64,000 bases of DNA from Stictocephala bisonia (Eukaryota; Arthropoda; Insecta; Hemiptera; Membracidae), in NCBI GenBank assembly GCA_035578905.1, contig JAQJVL010000681.1:310001-374000 (forward strand), given 5' to 3'. Positions 31,107 through 41,817 of this stretch are shown in pieces. Both the position numbers and the translations under genes were made by a program. The notes under the pieces were generated by a model. That model was given only the letters and a program-made list of their open reading frames with translations. It did not search any database and was not told the origin of the DNA. Positions within the stretch are counted from its first letter, which is position 1; the number at the start of each line of letters is the position of its first letter.

Positions 31107-33997
31107 TTACTGTACAAACTTTACTCGCTCACGGTAGTGTCTCCTACCGCCGTGTCGATAGGTCTGTTGTTGTTGGTAGTTGAATGGGCGGCGGTACTGG
31201 TAATCTTTTCTTCGTGTCCTCAATGGGTGGCGTGAGTGGTATGTTCTTTTCAATGGTATCACGAGTGGATGTCCCATGTTTTCCTGGGGACAACATATTT
31301 CTTGATTTTTTAACATCGCACATACGTATTGTAACCCCGTGACCACGTTCATGGGATTGAGGTATTCACCTCCACTCCATTCCATTCCTCGGCTTCGAGC
31401 GACGCGCATCACCTTTTCTGCTTCGCTCTGGACTACATGATTCGTTAGACAGTCGTTTGATACATCCATGAAAGTAAGAGGTACCCAGCCGTCCATCTCG
31501 TATGGCCATTGTAATGTTGACAACCAGATTCTCTTGTAGTTGACATTCACCGACACCAGTGTCGGAGTGTACAAAAGCAACTCTCCACCACATAGGAAAT
31601 AATGTCTGGCGTGGTACTGGCAGTACAGTTCACGGTGAACACTTTCGGTCACAAACACACCGGGTTTCTTCTCGTTTGGATAACACTTCGTACACAGAGG
31701 TCTTCCTTCGGTCTCCATCAGCTGTTTCTCGTCCAACCTGTTCAAGTAGCAAAACTCGTTTATGAAGGAGGTGGAAGTGGATCCAACGGGGGACACCAGT
31801 AGTAGGTTGAAGTCGCAGCCTACTATGACCATGGGCGTTGTGGTGTTGAAGAGGGCGAACTTCAATATGTCTCTCGGCTTAACAATAGACTGCCGCCAGT
31901 TGTGATTTTGTTTTCCATCACGCTGTGTGGTGTCGGGGACGTCGACTGAGCCGTTATTTCTTTTCAAGAAGTCGCATGGCACTCCGCATCCTTTTAGATA
32001 TGTGTTGGCCGTAGCCGTGGCGTATTCAAAACATCTTCCTCCACTTATTTGGGCGTTGATATACAGACACTTCTCTGACTGCGGGTTTGTTACCGTATTC
32101 ATTATGTGCACACGCCGAGGGGTATCATTCGAGGTCTTGGGTGTAATAAACACTTTTCTTTCCCCGGAAGAGTCGGGAGAGGCGGGGCGGGACGGACTCA
32201 CTGTGTCCCGAGGAGGAAGCACTCTTATAGACGACCTTGGGGTGGGCCTGTATTTGAGAGTTCCGCTGATGGTCGAGGGACACTCGACTGGGTGGGTCCA
32301 AGTAGAGTCAAGCCGTCTCGATGGCTGGTATTCCAACTGTTCCTGGTGTTCTTCTTGTTCCTGTTGTTTGGCGTTACTAGCAAGTGAATACTTTGGTGAG
32401 GTTCTTAAAGGGGGGCCAGCTGGTGGTTTGTGGTGGTCGTTGCTATCAGCCGGTTCAGGTGGGGGCGACTCGGGTGAGCTTCTTACAGACGAATTTGAAT
32501 TCGATCTTGACCCTGATCCTGACGAAGACGAGGAACTCGAGTGGCGGGATCGTGTTTCCGTCTTAATTCCAACAGGTATTTTCTGAGATATCGGTGAGTC
32601 CTTGTCTGTTATCCCTAATGTACACTCCGATGTCACTGTGTCGAGTTGGTGGTCGATCTTCTCATTTTTGGGTGATCGGGAACTTACGGGCTCTCGGTTC
32701 ACAGAAGACGTTGATCTAGTTCCAGTCGCTGACACCCTCGACGAGGATGATGAACTGCTGGACGAGGACCTCTTACAGGGTTTTGGAACTTCAGGTAGAC
32801 TAGTGATTTCGGACTTAGGAAGATCCGACAGTTTTGAGGACTTGGATCTGACTGATCGTGAACGTGACACATGTGAAACAGCCTTAGACATCACAGTCAA
32901 TGAGGACGGGTTGCACTTCGGATCATTTGCTAGCTGTGAATCCAATCTGAAGTCTTCAGTGACTGCGACGTTATTATTGGACTGTAGTCTCTCCGTCAAA
33001 CGTGTTGGTGGATGATCCAAGTTGTCAATCAAGTCATCATGAAATATAGAGATGACATCGTCGTCTTCAATTGCTCCATTCTCGTTGTTCCTCCTAGAAA
33101 CATACACATCGTGTTGTAGTAATAAACTTGCTATGGGCGTTTCTTTTTCATTTCATAAAGGCAGTTACCGTTTTCAATATGCTTTTGTTGGTATAGATTG
33201 CATAAAAACCACATCATTTACGGTTTTCAATATAACTAATTTAACACAAATGGATGTATTTCAGGTTTCTGTAGTTCAAAAGAGTACAGCGCTATTCAAA
33301 CAAAAGCGCTTTTGTTTGAGATACTGAACAAAAGAGGTGGTAGATGTCTTTGAGGTCTCTGTAGTTCCAACGAGAACGGCGCTAATCAAACAAAAGCGCC
33401 TTTGTTTGAGATACTGAAGCAAAAGGTTTTTTGTGCATTCAAAATACGTTAAGGCTGAAGATCTCGTACGTACCCGTCGTATGCAGGAGTCTCTGGCTGT
33501 ACGCTCTCTGCGTGGAGACTCTGGCTCTTTGCTCTCTTCAAGACAAAACGACGATCCGACACTTTCTTTCTTCTCAGTTCAGGTGTCGGAGATCTCGACG
33601 AAGACGATTCCGTGTCACTGGTATAGGAAGTCGAACTCTCCGAAGAAACCGACTGTTTCCTCTTCTGACGAGATGTCGAGATTTTCTGCTTTTTACATTT
33701 TGTATCATTTGGTTCACCAGATCTCTTCGTGTTCTTCAAAATATTATCATGTCCGATGACTGTAGTCCGCTTCATTCGTACACTTGGAGGGTCAGTCTTT
33801 CTGGTATTTGTCTTCTGTAGCCGGATTCTCTCTACGACACTCGCTTGTGTCAGTTCCGTCTGCTTATCAGTCGTCTTCTTCTTAATGACCTTTTTTCTCG
33901 GTGGTGATGGTGATCTCGAAGAAGATATCGATGATCCTGATGTCGAGCCAGAAGATTGAGAAGACTGTGAACTACTGCTGTCACTTCGATGAACCAT
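31107..33997 (-). CDS. two-exon SR-rich protein with C-terminal Cys/His domain
   Basis: Two long open frames appear to be exons of one gene. Exon 1 runs 33997-33474 from an ATG (MVHRSDSSSS) and ends at donor GG/GTACGT. Exon 2 runs 33093-31107 after acceptor TTTCTAG/GAGG. The intron is 380 bp, phase 2 on both sides, and the join is in frame, giving about 836 aa. Exon 1 and the first half of exon 2 are SR/RS- and Ser-rich with basic patches. The last about 260 residues are globular, with CTKC near 31690, YCQYHAR near 31615 and FLC close by, a likely zinc site. The same C-terminal domain and the same acceptor recur at 42951-44061. SR-rich plus zinc layout recalls herpesvirus RNA-export regulators, but I see no direct homology. 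The TATA may be at 34241-34250. Confidence 0.65.
33094..33473 (-). other. predicted 380-bp intron
   Basis: Begins GTACGTACG and ends TTTCTAG on the minus strand. Phases match on both sides. Plus strand 33270-33415 within it holds a repeated ACAAAAGCGC(T/C)TTTGTTTGAG motif, itself an imperfect palindrome, in two copies. Confidence 0.6.
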
Positions 33998-34240
33998 TGT
34001 GACTATCAAACCAGTAGACCAACTGGAGAGTCTGTGTTGGATCTCACTGTGTCCAATGTCTGAGCACCTACTGACACGTGGTGAAACAGAAACTATCCTC
34101 CTCTGTCGATAGAACACGGGTTTGCAACCGATAGCGTTAACGACAACTGACTCGTCAACAAACGAGATCCGGGCTTACTGAAATACATCCGACTCGCATT
34201 AAGACATTCGCAGAACTATCTGGGATTCGCTGGGTAACCT

Positions 34241-34250
34241 GTATATATAC
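34241..34250. promoter_or_regulatory. palindromic TATA box
   Basis: GTATATATAC reads the same on both strands. Leftward it lies about 245 bp before the ATG of the SR-rich gene; rightward it has no close gene, so it probably serves the SR-rich gene. Confidence 0.45.
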
Positions 34251-34395
34251 CAGTACTGGCTGAAACAAATTAAAAAAAATAATAATTTACGATTGGATCG
34301 GGAAACCGTTTACCATTCGACGAGCGAATAAGCATCGAGCCCCCGATCGAGTTGTGATTTCTTATTTTTTTTCACCCCCACTTCTGGAAGCTCCG

Positions 34396-34404
34396 TATAT
34401 AAAA
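34396..34404 (+). promoter_or_regulatory. TATA box of the CHHC zinc-finger gene
   Basis: TATATAAAATAC, about 90 bp before the ATG at 34490. Confidence 0.6.
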
Positions 34405-34489
34405 TACAGGGCACCGAGTGAGGTTCATATCTTAAAAATTGAAATAGAACAGTAGCAGTCAACGGCTTTCTTGTCATCCGCCTGGCATC

Positions 34490-34876
34490 ATGGGAGAGAC
34501 AAAAATCAACGTTGGGAACTATCGCAACAAGAACATAGACCACGGGTGGACGGAACTAGAACGATGTCCATACTGCCTGGTCGGTGTGAGGAAGTCTTAC
34601 CTGCATCAACACGTCCTCCTCAAATGTAAACCACCTCCTGGTTTCAAGGTGTGTGCATACAACATATACCACATATATCCCAGAGAGGGGTACCACTACT
34701 GTGAGAAGGCGCAGTTGGCCGGCCAACATAGAGCGGCGACGGAGTGCTGGGATTGCCCCGAAGGGCGATGCACATGCCGGCAGCAGCAAAAGCAGTCACC
34801 GCCCATTCAACCAACATCACCTAACCACGACGAATGCTGGGATTGTCCCGAAGGGCGATGCACATGCCGGCAGTAG
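34490..34876 (+). CDS. GTSF1/U11-48K-like CHHC zinc-finger protein with Cys-knuckle repeats
   Basis: 128 aa from an ATG after a TATA box. Residues 26-46 form a first finger with Cys26, Cys29, His39, His41 and Cys46. Residues 55-71 form a second with Cys55, His61, His69 and Cys71, close to the C-x5-H-x(7-8)-H-x(1-3)-C pattern of CHHC fingers found in GTSF1 (piRNA/PIWI cofactor) and U11-48K (minor spliceosome). The C-terminus has two copies of CWDCPEGRCTC (Cys86/89/94/96 and Cys116/119/124/126). A third, frameshift-decayed copy sits after the stop near 34917. Known CHHC proteins bind RNA, so an RNA-binding or small-RNA-pathway role is plausible. The first finger deviates from the consensus. It could be a captured host gene. 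Confidence 0.6.
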   Translation: MGETKINVGNYRNKNIDHGWTELERCPYCLVGVRKSYLHQHVLLKCKPPPGFKVCAYNIYHIYPREGYHYCEKAQLAGQHRAATECWDCPEGRCTCRQQQKQSPPIQPTSPNHDECWDCPEGRCTCRQ

Positions 34877-34965
34877 CAGTAGTTACCGTTAACTCACACA
34901 ACACCTAGCCACGACACGAATGCTGGGATTGTTCGGAGGGCGTTGCAAATGCTCGAGGGTGTTCT
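34835..34965 (+). repeat. 86-90-bp tandem repeat across the stop codon
   Basis: CGAATGCTGGGATTG recurs at 34831 and 34917, with an earlier related unit at 34741. Units encode the Cys-knuckle. The stop lies between the second and third, so either the protein was shortened or the third copy never was coding. Confidence 0.7.
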
Positions 34966-35005
34966 GATCGGTCCAATGCCATCAGTTTGTACATAATCAT
35001 TTTAT

Positions 35006-35443
35006 ATGTTAGTAGTTGTATTGTTTTTAATTTTTCAAATATATTTATATCCTATACGTCTTTCTTGTTTTCTTGTTGATTTAAACCACAGTCGTCAAAA
35101 GAATGGTTCATTTGTAAAACGAACTATTACAATCATTTTGATCAAACCCCTGGGTCTCCCATTTCATAATTTTCAGAAATGTTTTCTGACATTTCCTGTA
35201 CTATCAGTCAAACATGTCACCGGTGCGCTAAATATCGAGCGAAAAGTGCAAAACCACCGTGCCCGTACATTCAAATACCGGTTGGCCGAAAAACAATTGG
35301 GTGAGAGAACAGATAATCTTTATCCATTGTCCTTCTTCTCATCTCTGCGACACAACTCACCATCACTACCTCATCTTAAACTCGTAGGTTGGGGAGTCAG
35401 GATCCTAGACGTTCCCGCCGTTATATTTGCACACCTTCTTTGA
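35006..35443 (+). CDS. uncertain ORF, 145 aa, hydrophobic N-terminus
   Basis: ATG at 35006. The first 26 residues are strongly hydrophobic (MLVVVLFLIFQIYLYP), like a signal anchor, but this part is AT-rich and may be noncoding. Residues 70-120 have more coding-like composition with basic residues. No motif is recognised, and no TATA box is well placed. It could be a chance frame. Confidence 0.25.
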   Translation: MLVVVLFLIFQIYLYPIRLSCFLVDLNHSRQKNGSFVKRTITIILIKPLGLPFHNFQKCFLTFPVLSVKHVTGALNIERKVQNHRARTFKYRLAEKQLGERTDNLYPLSFFSSLRHNSPSLPHLKLVGWGVRILDVPAVIFAHLL

Positions 35444-35629
35444 TGATCTGTGTCGGCAGTGGAGGGTGATATGACAAGGCGATTTGAATCGCTTTACTTG
35501 ATGGTTGGGATCATACAGACACCGAATGAGCTACTGTTAATCCATCGACCCGAATCGGGAAAACGATGGGTAAACTACACTTACTGATTCCCACGAACAT
35601 TTTTCTACAAACACCACGCCAGACAAGAA

Positions 35630-35805
35630 AACCCCAATGGTTGATTTTGAATCGGGAAAACGATGGACATATTTTAGTTGTCGGATCGGAGACCCGAAGT
35701 CAACAGACTTCGTAAGAAGTGAATCGGGATCCCGAAGGCAGTGCACTTTGTAAAATAAAAATCTTGCGCGAGAATGGGAGGGGGACTGAGTGGGTATATA
35801 TATCA
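35630..35805 (+). promoter_or_regulatory. promoter region with TATA box, upstream of the Gln-rich gene
   Basis: TATATATA at 35795-35802, preceded by GCGCGAGAATGGGAGGG and by repeated ATCGGG/CCCGA motifs (GAATCGGGAAAACGATGG at 35551 and 35649). The whole region is present inverted at 24061-24275. Confidence 0.65.
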
Positions 35806-35987
35806 GACTCGGCGCTAGTCCGAATCAGTCGTTTCACCAAGACATCTGGGATTCATCCTCAACCCGTATTGTGACGAACTCTTCCAACGGCTACTTCAAG
35901 AAACGAATTATCGTACTTCGCTTCTAAAGAATTCCGAACAATACTACTACTAGAGATAATTGAACATGACTGTCTCCGTTTACTACG

Positions 35988-36761
35988 ATGTCCAGTAGAC
36001 GGTTTACTTTCAACAAAGAAGCAACGCCGACCCAAGTGTACAAGTCTCAAACAAACACAAATCCGTATAGTCAACACCAACGAGACAACGGCATAGACTG
36101 TCAATATTCTGTTTCACTTCAATCGCAGGTTTTGTCAGAATTAGACCTTCCAGTCATCATCGGTTACGAAGAACTCTCTACAGGAGGCTATACCACACGA
36201 CAGTGTGAGAACTACCAAGGCCGTACTAGAGCACAGGAATCGCAACAAAACTATTCTTACCTAGAGGGATCTCTACACTCACACGATTCTTACCGGGACT
36301 ACCCTCAACAGTCTCTACAGGACCATTCGTACAATCGTCAGACAGGCCAAGGACAGATTCATACCGAATATCGACAGAACCATTCAGTAGCCGATGGACA
36401 GTATTATTCCGGCTACCGACTAGCTGTTCAAGAAGAACAACAGTATACTACTCAAGTAGGTCTCGTTCAACAACAGTCGGAGGAAACCCCCGAAGAGAAT
36501 TTAGAGAGACTTTTTGGGATTTCGTCGAACACGAGTGATTGTAACGCCACCACCGCTATTCCCACAACAACGACTACAACTGAAATAAATCGTCTTCCTG
36601 TCCAAGAGAGTTCTTCGAATTCAGAGACCGGCCTAGTAGCGGGAGCTATGGATCGTCTGCCCTATACACCCACCAAATCCTCGACGGGTTTCTTGAAACC
36701 ACCCGTTCCGGTCAAGGGGTGCTCGCATTCGGCAGGACCGAGTAGTCTACAGGCTCTTTGA
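35988..36761 (+). CDS. Gln/Tyr/Thr-rich disordered protein, 257 aa
   Basis: ATG at 35988, about 190 bp after the TATA box. The protein is rich in Gln, Tyr, Ser and Thr throughout, with patches like QHQRDNG, NYSYLEGSLHSHDSYRDYP and a TTAIPTTTTTTE run near residue 190. Such low-complexity Tyr/Gln composition resembles prion-like or transactivator regions, and no globular domain is seen. The last 50 bp overlap the end of the oppositely oriented helicase gene, so the two are convergent and share 3' ends. A decayed inverted paralogue is at 23850-24060. Function unknown. Confidence 0.6.
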   Translation: MSSRRFTFNKEATPTQVYKSQTNTNPYSQHQRDNGIDCQYSVSLQSQVLSELDLPVIIGYEELSTGGYTTRQCENYQGRTRAQESQQNYSYLEGSLHSHDSYRDYPQQSLQDHSYNRQTGQGQIHTEYRQNHSVADGQYYSGYRLAVQEEQQYTTQVGLVQQQSEETPEENLERLFGISSNTSDCNATTAIPTTTTTTEINRLPVQESSSNSETGLVAGAMDRLPYTPTKSSTGFLKPPVPVKGCSHSAGPSSLQAL

Positions 36762-39006
36762 TGGTATTGAAAAACCTGAACCGACAGAAGTACCTGGTAA
36801 TGGAAATGATGCCGCTGATTATCGTGCCGACGTTTGGGTTGGAAAGCATGTACACTTGACTGGTTTTATTCTGTACAAGGAACATTGATGATTTGGCGTT
36901 CTGATCTCTCAGTTCGTCAAACAGTTGCAGTGTTTTGTCGTTGGGTTTGTTGAACAGTCCAGTCTCGTTTTTCGTCTGGCTGTTCTCCATAAAGAACCTG
37001 CGTTCATCTGGGGTCAGCAACTGTGAGACGTTACGTCTAAAATTCTTTTCGTAATCGTTCAGTGGCGTCTGGCCGTGGGTCCAGTTCAGCATAGCTTCTA
37101 CGACGGACTGGCGTTTTTGAAACCAGAAGGACAACGGTATCAGTATCACGCGTTGTATGGTGGCGTGATCGGTAGTAAGTGGCAGAGTGTTGCAATTGAA
37201 CACCATTTTACCGGCGGTAAAAGCTTGTATCATGGTGTTCGCATAGTTCAGTCGAAATTTGAAACTACTGTTCGAACAGAGTCTTTTAAGTTCGTTCGCC
37301 GACGCCGATGAAAATTCGTTTATCATCAGTACAAAATTCTTGTAATACTCCGACTTCTCGGGCGCATTATCCTTTCCTCCTTTAGGATCGTTGATACACG
37401 TAGACTGGTCGAATGCCTTGCTGATGATGTGTTCAAAAAAGAAAGACTTTCCAGCGTTGCTGTTGGACTTCCATACGAAGATTCATTTTGCCCACTGTCC
37501 AGGCCACTCGAATCCGAGAAACAGTCGTAGACAGAGCTCGACTAGTTCGGCATCGTATGCATTCATCACTAGCAAGTAGTTCATGGCGGCGCACACGTCC
37601 TTTGCCCACGTCTGGTTCTGTAGAGCCTGCAACGTGACGTATTTCGGTTTGGACATCATGTATTTGTAGAGCGCATGATACGCGTCTTCCTGTTGAAGCC
37701 CGATAAAGTAGCTGTCTGGAAAGTACGCGTCCGCTAGAGATCGACAGTAGGTCAACAGACACTTACGCCCGTTCAATAGTCGTGCCCAGATTTGTTCCCA
37801 CACTTGGTCGGGTCGGTGACTGTTCCTTCTGTCTTCGGGGTCTACGTCCATAACGCGTTCACCATTGCTTCCTTGTGGATCCGAATCGCTGGAGACCTGT
37901 ATTTTGTTGTTGAATCGCACCACCCCGGTCCGTTCTAGACGGTACTCCTTACGTACAAAGTCTCCTGCTACGTCGACCGTGAGTCTCTTGATCGAATGGG
38001 TGGCTAAGACCAAAGCTATCGTCTTGACACGCAAAGGCAGTTATGTACAGAAGTAAAAGTCGTTCTTGTTGCGGACGGACAGTTCAATCTGTCCTAGACG
38101 GTCGTTGTCGATGTTGATTCGCAACTGTGTGCGGAGAAACGTGTCCATAGAGGCCGGGTCCATACACATTTCCACGTCGTTTGAGTGTTTTTCGCCTTTA
38201 TTTTCCAAACGAAGAGCCATGATTCGGACACGACAGTTGTCGTACCACTTTGTATACGAGTACAACGCTTGTTCCAACTGGGACTGTGTCATGTCAAGAA
38301 ACATACGGTCTTGTTCCTTGTACTCTGTATTCTCACCACCCGCGCTACACGTAGTGTTCGTGTAATCATCTGAGTTGTGACCGTCTCGGTCGATCCCTTT
38401 ACCTGAGTTCGACGGTAGGTTCGTGTTGTTGCAGCCCAACGGCGTGTTGTAGCTTTTCATCAAAACTATACCTTTCTTGCCGAAGAGCTCAATCATGCGG
38501 GTCATTTTGTCAGGAAGTTCGGTGCTGACCAGTGGACGGGTGTTAATACATCTCGCCGCACTAGATTTGTTGCTACCGTCCAACATGCCGAGTTCTTCAC
38601 CGTTCTCAGATGTGAGTGTGGAACCTTCACCGTAGACGTCTGGAGGCAGATCGAGTCGCTCCAACACGTCCGGTGAAAGGCCACGTGGTGCTTTGAATTC
38701 TCGCGGTCCAAAAAAGAGTTTCAAAAGAACACGCACGTCGACCTCCCAACTGAGACGTTCGACCGATGCTCGGTAGGAGCCGTCTCGGTGGTATGCGTGT
38801 CTGATCTTGTACAGGACTTCGAAAATGTACAGCAGATAGAAGATGTAGATGGTGCGAAACAGCATGCGTGTTTCTTCGTTGTTACACTCGTACTTCGGGC
38901 TCTGGTCCGTAATCACTTGGTCCAGAAATGATTCCGTTACCTTGCAGTTCTCCTGCGAGAGTTTAGAATGCCTGGTGTACATGTTTATCGAACGTACGTA
39001 ATCCAT
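36712..39006 (-). pseudogene. D5-like superfamily-3 helicase gene with two in-frame stops
   Basis: One reading phase runs from ATG at 39006 to 36712, about 765 codons, interrupted only by TAA at 38043-38041 and TGA at 37485-37483. Codon 3' of the TGA the frame shows a Walker A of SF3 type, SNSNAGKS (about 37445-37468). It continues with a Walker B-like FVLMINEF, a motif C FNCNTLP, and a sensor/arginine-finger stretch IQRVILIP. This order is that of D5-like primase-helicases of large DNA viruses. The N-terminal 320 codons carry no motif I can name, but may hold the primase-like part. The product would unwind DNA at the viral fork. Both stops are single-base events with no frameshift, so inactivation is recent, unless the sequence has errors there. 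Confidence 0.75.
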
Positions 39007-39562
39007 CGTGTTAAGGCAGACGAACGCCCCACGTTTCGAGTCAGTAACTGTGAGCTGTAATTGTCACTGCTCTGCATTTTCAGACGGACCAGACTAGTAA
39101 TTAAAATTGAGTTTGAAACAGCAGCACGTGCTGAAGAGTGTCGATGAGATTGTTTGACCCGAATCTGTAATGCAAATAGAAGTGCATTTACTTAAGCTAC
39201 GTACACATGATAGCGTTGTAACGCACGCTAGCCAGAGCGCGTCACAACGCGCGTTGGTGAAACACTGCAAACAAATGACTGCGTACACCTTACAACAGGT
39301 CATGTCGATCATTGTTTAAAAGTTTTACAAGCAAAGTTCAGAGATTTGTACGAATCACGAGGTTAGTGGCTTATCGAAACGCTAACGAATGTGTGTATCT
39401 ACTACTTCAACGACGTGACTTTGTGTTACGAACAAACCCATGATGGCGTATGTTGCAAATCTATGAGCAAGGGGCGTGTTACATTCTTACTTCTCCATCT
39501 TGTATATCTAAAAATCGGACCGCATCATACGAGTCTACGATCACACTTGTTGACATAAAACA
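39007..39562. other. intergenic spacer
   Basis: Between the divergent helicase relic and the small membrane protein. No gene is supported; one CACGTG E-box lies near 39126. Confidence 0.4.
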
Positions 39563-39570
39563 TATATAAA
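39563..39570 (+). promoter_or_regulatory. TATA box of the small membrane protein
   Basis: CATATATAAATG, about 32 bp before the ATG at 39602. Confidence 0.65.
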
Positions 39571-39601
39571 TGCAATACTTCTGAGTTCTGGACAGTACAA
39601 G

Positions 39602-39892
39602 ATGAACTATTGCGTTTGTTGTAGATCACGCGCTTGTCAGGATCAGCTATTCGCTTTTCCACCCAGTCCATACGCTGTGGCTGTCTTAAGTGCTATCAAT
39701 ATAGTTCCATTGGTAGTTCTGTGGGGGTTTATCTCTTGGCTGCCGTACAAAATCGCTTACGAGATCGTCAACGACGACTATAGATTTGGTAAACATTTCT
39801 GGCACATATTCTGTGAGAAGAGACATCTTTCTAATAAGATATGTAATAGCTGGCAAATAACCGCTTATATTCATAGTGGGCTTACCATGTAA
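39602..39892 (+). CDS. small membrane protein, 96 aa
   Basis: ATG at 39602 directly after a TATA box. The N-terminus is Cys-rich (YCVCCRSRACQD), then a long hydrophobic segment at about residues 24-48 (VAVLSAINIVPLVVLWGFISW) broken below 20 residues by polar ends only, likely one transmembrane helix. The tail is hydrophilic with His, Cys and aromatic residues. It could be a viral type-III or tail-loop membrane protein. No homologue is recognised. Confidence 0.5.
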   Translation: MNYCVCCRSRACQDQLFAFPPSPYAVAVLSAINIVPLVVLWGFISWLPYKIAYEIVNDDYRFGKHFWHIFCEKRHLSNKICNSWQITAYIHSGLTM

Positions 39893-39929
39893 CCAACTCA
39901 ACTCATCAGTTTCACTTGTGGAGAGTGTC

Positions 39930-40000
39930 GGCCAGATCCCAGTAGGGACGGTCACAACGTGTATTTGAGGTTAGTTTCATGGAAACGATATCGACTTCTA
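39930..40000 (+). repeat. short repeat shared with 22990-23060
   Basis: GACGGTCACAACGTGTATTT followed by GAGGTTAG and TTCATGGAAA matches the segment at 22996-23040. It is probably a dispersed noncoding element of the viral block. Confidence 0.55.
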
Positions 40001-40587
40001 AGACGTTGTAGCAGTCGCTACACGTTATGTTGCTGTACGATTCGTCATATTCAGTTGACTTGGGAAAGGAAATGAATAGTCTAGTGATACAAGTATAATA
40101 TTTGTATTCTTACAAATGTCTATAATGCATTTATTCAGCATTAAATTACAATATGCAATACAGTTAAAAGGCTCTGAATTCCCTAACCACTGTTATCAGT
40201 AGTGTGGTTAGGTTACACAAAAAACAAGCAATTAATATAATATAAATTAATAGGCCAGTCCCTCTTTTACATACAAGCTGAGCAGCCGTCCGCAGCACAC
40301 GAAGAGAATACAATAGAACAAATATAACAAAACAACGAAATAATAAATTGGGGAAGATAAAAATAACTAAACTATATATACATCAACAATATCTTAGAAA
40401 AGACATATAAATGGTATAAGCCATTTTTACAAATGACTGCAATAACTTAACCTAGGGTAATATTTACATTAAAATAGAGAAAACTAAATTGTATTAAAAT
40501 TAAATCGTCTTTAAAAATAACTACCTATTTACAAAGCACCAGATTTGAAATCATCCATGGATCGGGTATATGTATTAAATTATTAAA
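40001..40587. other. AT-rich spacer
   Basis: Nothing recognised. Confidence 0.4.
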
Positions 40588-40755
40588 TCACAGCGTGGGC
40601 AACAGTGAGGTAAATTCACAGAGTTTGTTGTTAAAGCCCGACTTCTTCAGGAAAGCGGAGTCCATATCTTCGTCAGTGGCATCGGTGAATAAGGTTTGTA
40701 GTATCCTCACCTCACCAGCCGTACACTTCACCGATGTCCATCGCAGAGAGGACAT
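40588..40755 (-). CDS. small ORF, 55 aa, possibly a gene fragment
   Basis: ATG at 40755, stop TGA at 40588. Composition is coding-like and GC-balanced, with an acidic helix (FTDATDEDMDSAFLKKSG) and two Cys. It ends just 13 bp from the palindrome boundary, so it may be the 3' end of a longer gene cut by that rearrangement, with the ATG internal. No family is recognised. Confidence 0.35.
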   Translation of the reverse strand: MSSLRWTSVKCTAGEVRILQTLFTDATDEDMDSAFLKKSGFNNKLCEFTSLLPTL

Positions 40756-40786
40756 TTATCTACATGTGCCGTGAAAGAAATGAGTA

Positions 40787-41440
40787 TTGGATTGTACAGA
40801 AGTACTTGATCACCCAACCAAAAATGTGGAACGTGTTTGGCACAGTAGATACCTGGACAAAACAACTGCACTAAAATGGGTAAAACTTTCTAACCAGCTA
40901 CGGTGGGAAAAACATACAGATATGTTAAAGTCTAAACTAAGAAAGTTCATATACGTTTTTAAACAATTAAATACATTTTTTTAAACTCATGAAATTAAAA
41001 CTGTATATTTTGCATACGTTCAATCCATTTTAGAATACGGTATTATTTCTTGGGGAGGGGCTTTTAAATCTATAGTAGAACCGTTATCTGTTATCCAAAA
41101 TTCTATTTTGAAGACAGGCTTCCGTAAGATAAAAAGGTTTTTATCCGACTTACTTTTTCAAGAAACAGGTGTTCTCACCATAAGACATATATTCATTAAA
41201 ACTCTTCTAAATTTCATTTTTCATCATTCCGATTTAATATCTACTCCTATTTAACATAATTACAGAACAAGAATTGCCTCGAATGTTGGTGTCCATGTCC
41301 TTAGAACAGTTAAATCTGTAAACAATAGGAATTCTTTCCACCTTGCAAATGTTTTGTATCGCAACATACCGAGGGAGATAAGGGATCTACTTGGCACCGT
41401 CAGTCACAGTGTGTACAACAAGCGTGTCTCTGTCTGACTG
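40787..41440 (+). mobile_element. LINE reverse transcriptase C-terminal fragment
   Basis: Encodes the post-palm region of a LINE (KWVKLSNQLRWEKHTDMLKS, then YAYVQSILEYGIISWG after frame breaks) ending around the REIRDLLGTVSHSVYNK block. Several frames are broken: one TAA at 40982-40984 and another at 41252. The inverted copy at 48159-48809 is open for 216 codons. The fragment's outer end coincides with the palindrome boundary. Confidence 0.75.
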
Positions 41441-41817
41441 TTAGGGACCAACTATGATTACGCGGAGGACCTCCTCAAGTCAATCTACACCTGACAACAC
41501 GATTACTTGACTTATTACTTCTATGCTTTACTTCCGTAACTAATACTAATTTACTTGACTCCATCCAATGGCATCAAACCCTCATAAGTAACTAATATAT
41601 ATTTTAAAATTAAAAACTCATGGTACTCACTTACTTTTTTTATTTGAATAATCTATTTTTATTTTTCATTGTTATAGGAATTTGTCTTCTGTTTTGTAAT
41701 GATTTTTTCTATGCAATAGTCAGTATCTAACAAATTATTATTATTTTTTTTAGTATATAATATACAGTTTTGTTATTGTGTTTCTAATAATAAATTATAT
41801 CAAAGTACCTTTCTAAG

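Noticed and set aside
31927..32586. 219-codon frame opposite the SR-rich gene
   Set aside because: Ser/Gly/Asp-rich shadow of the Ser/Arg codons on the other strand.
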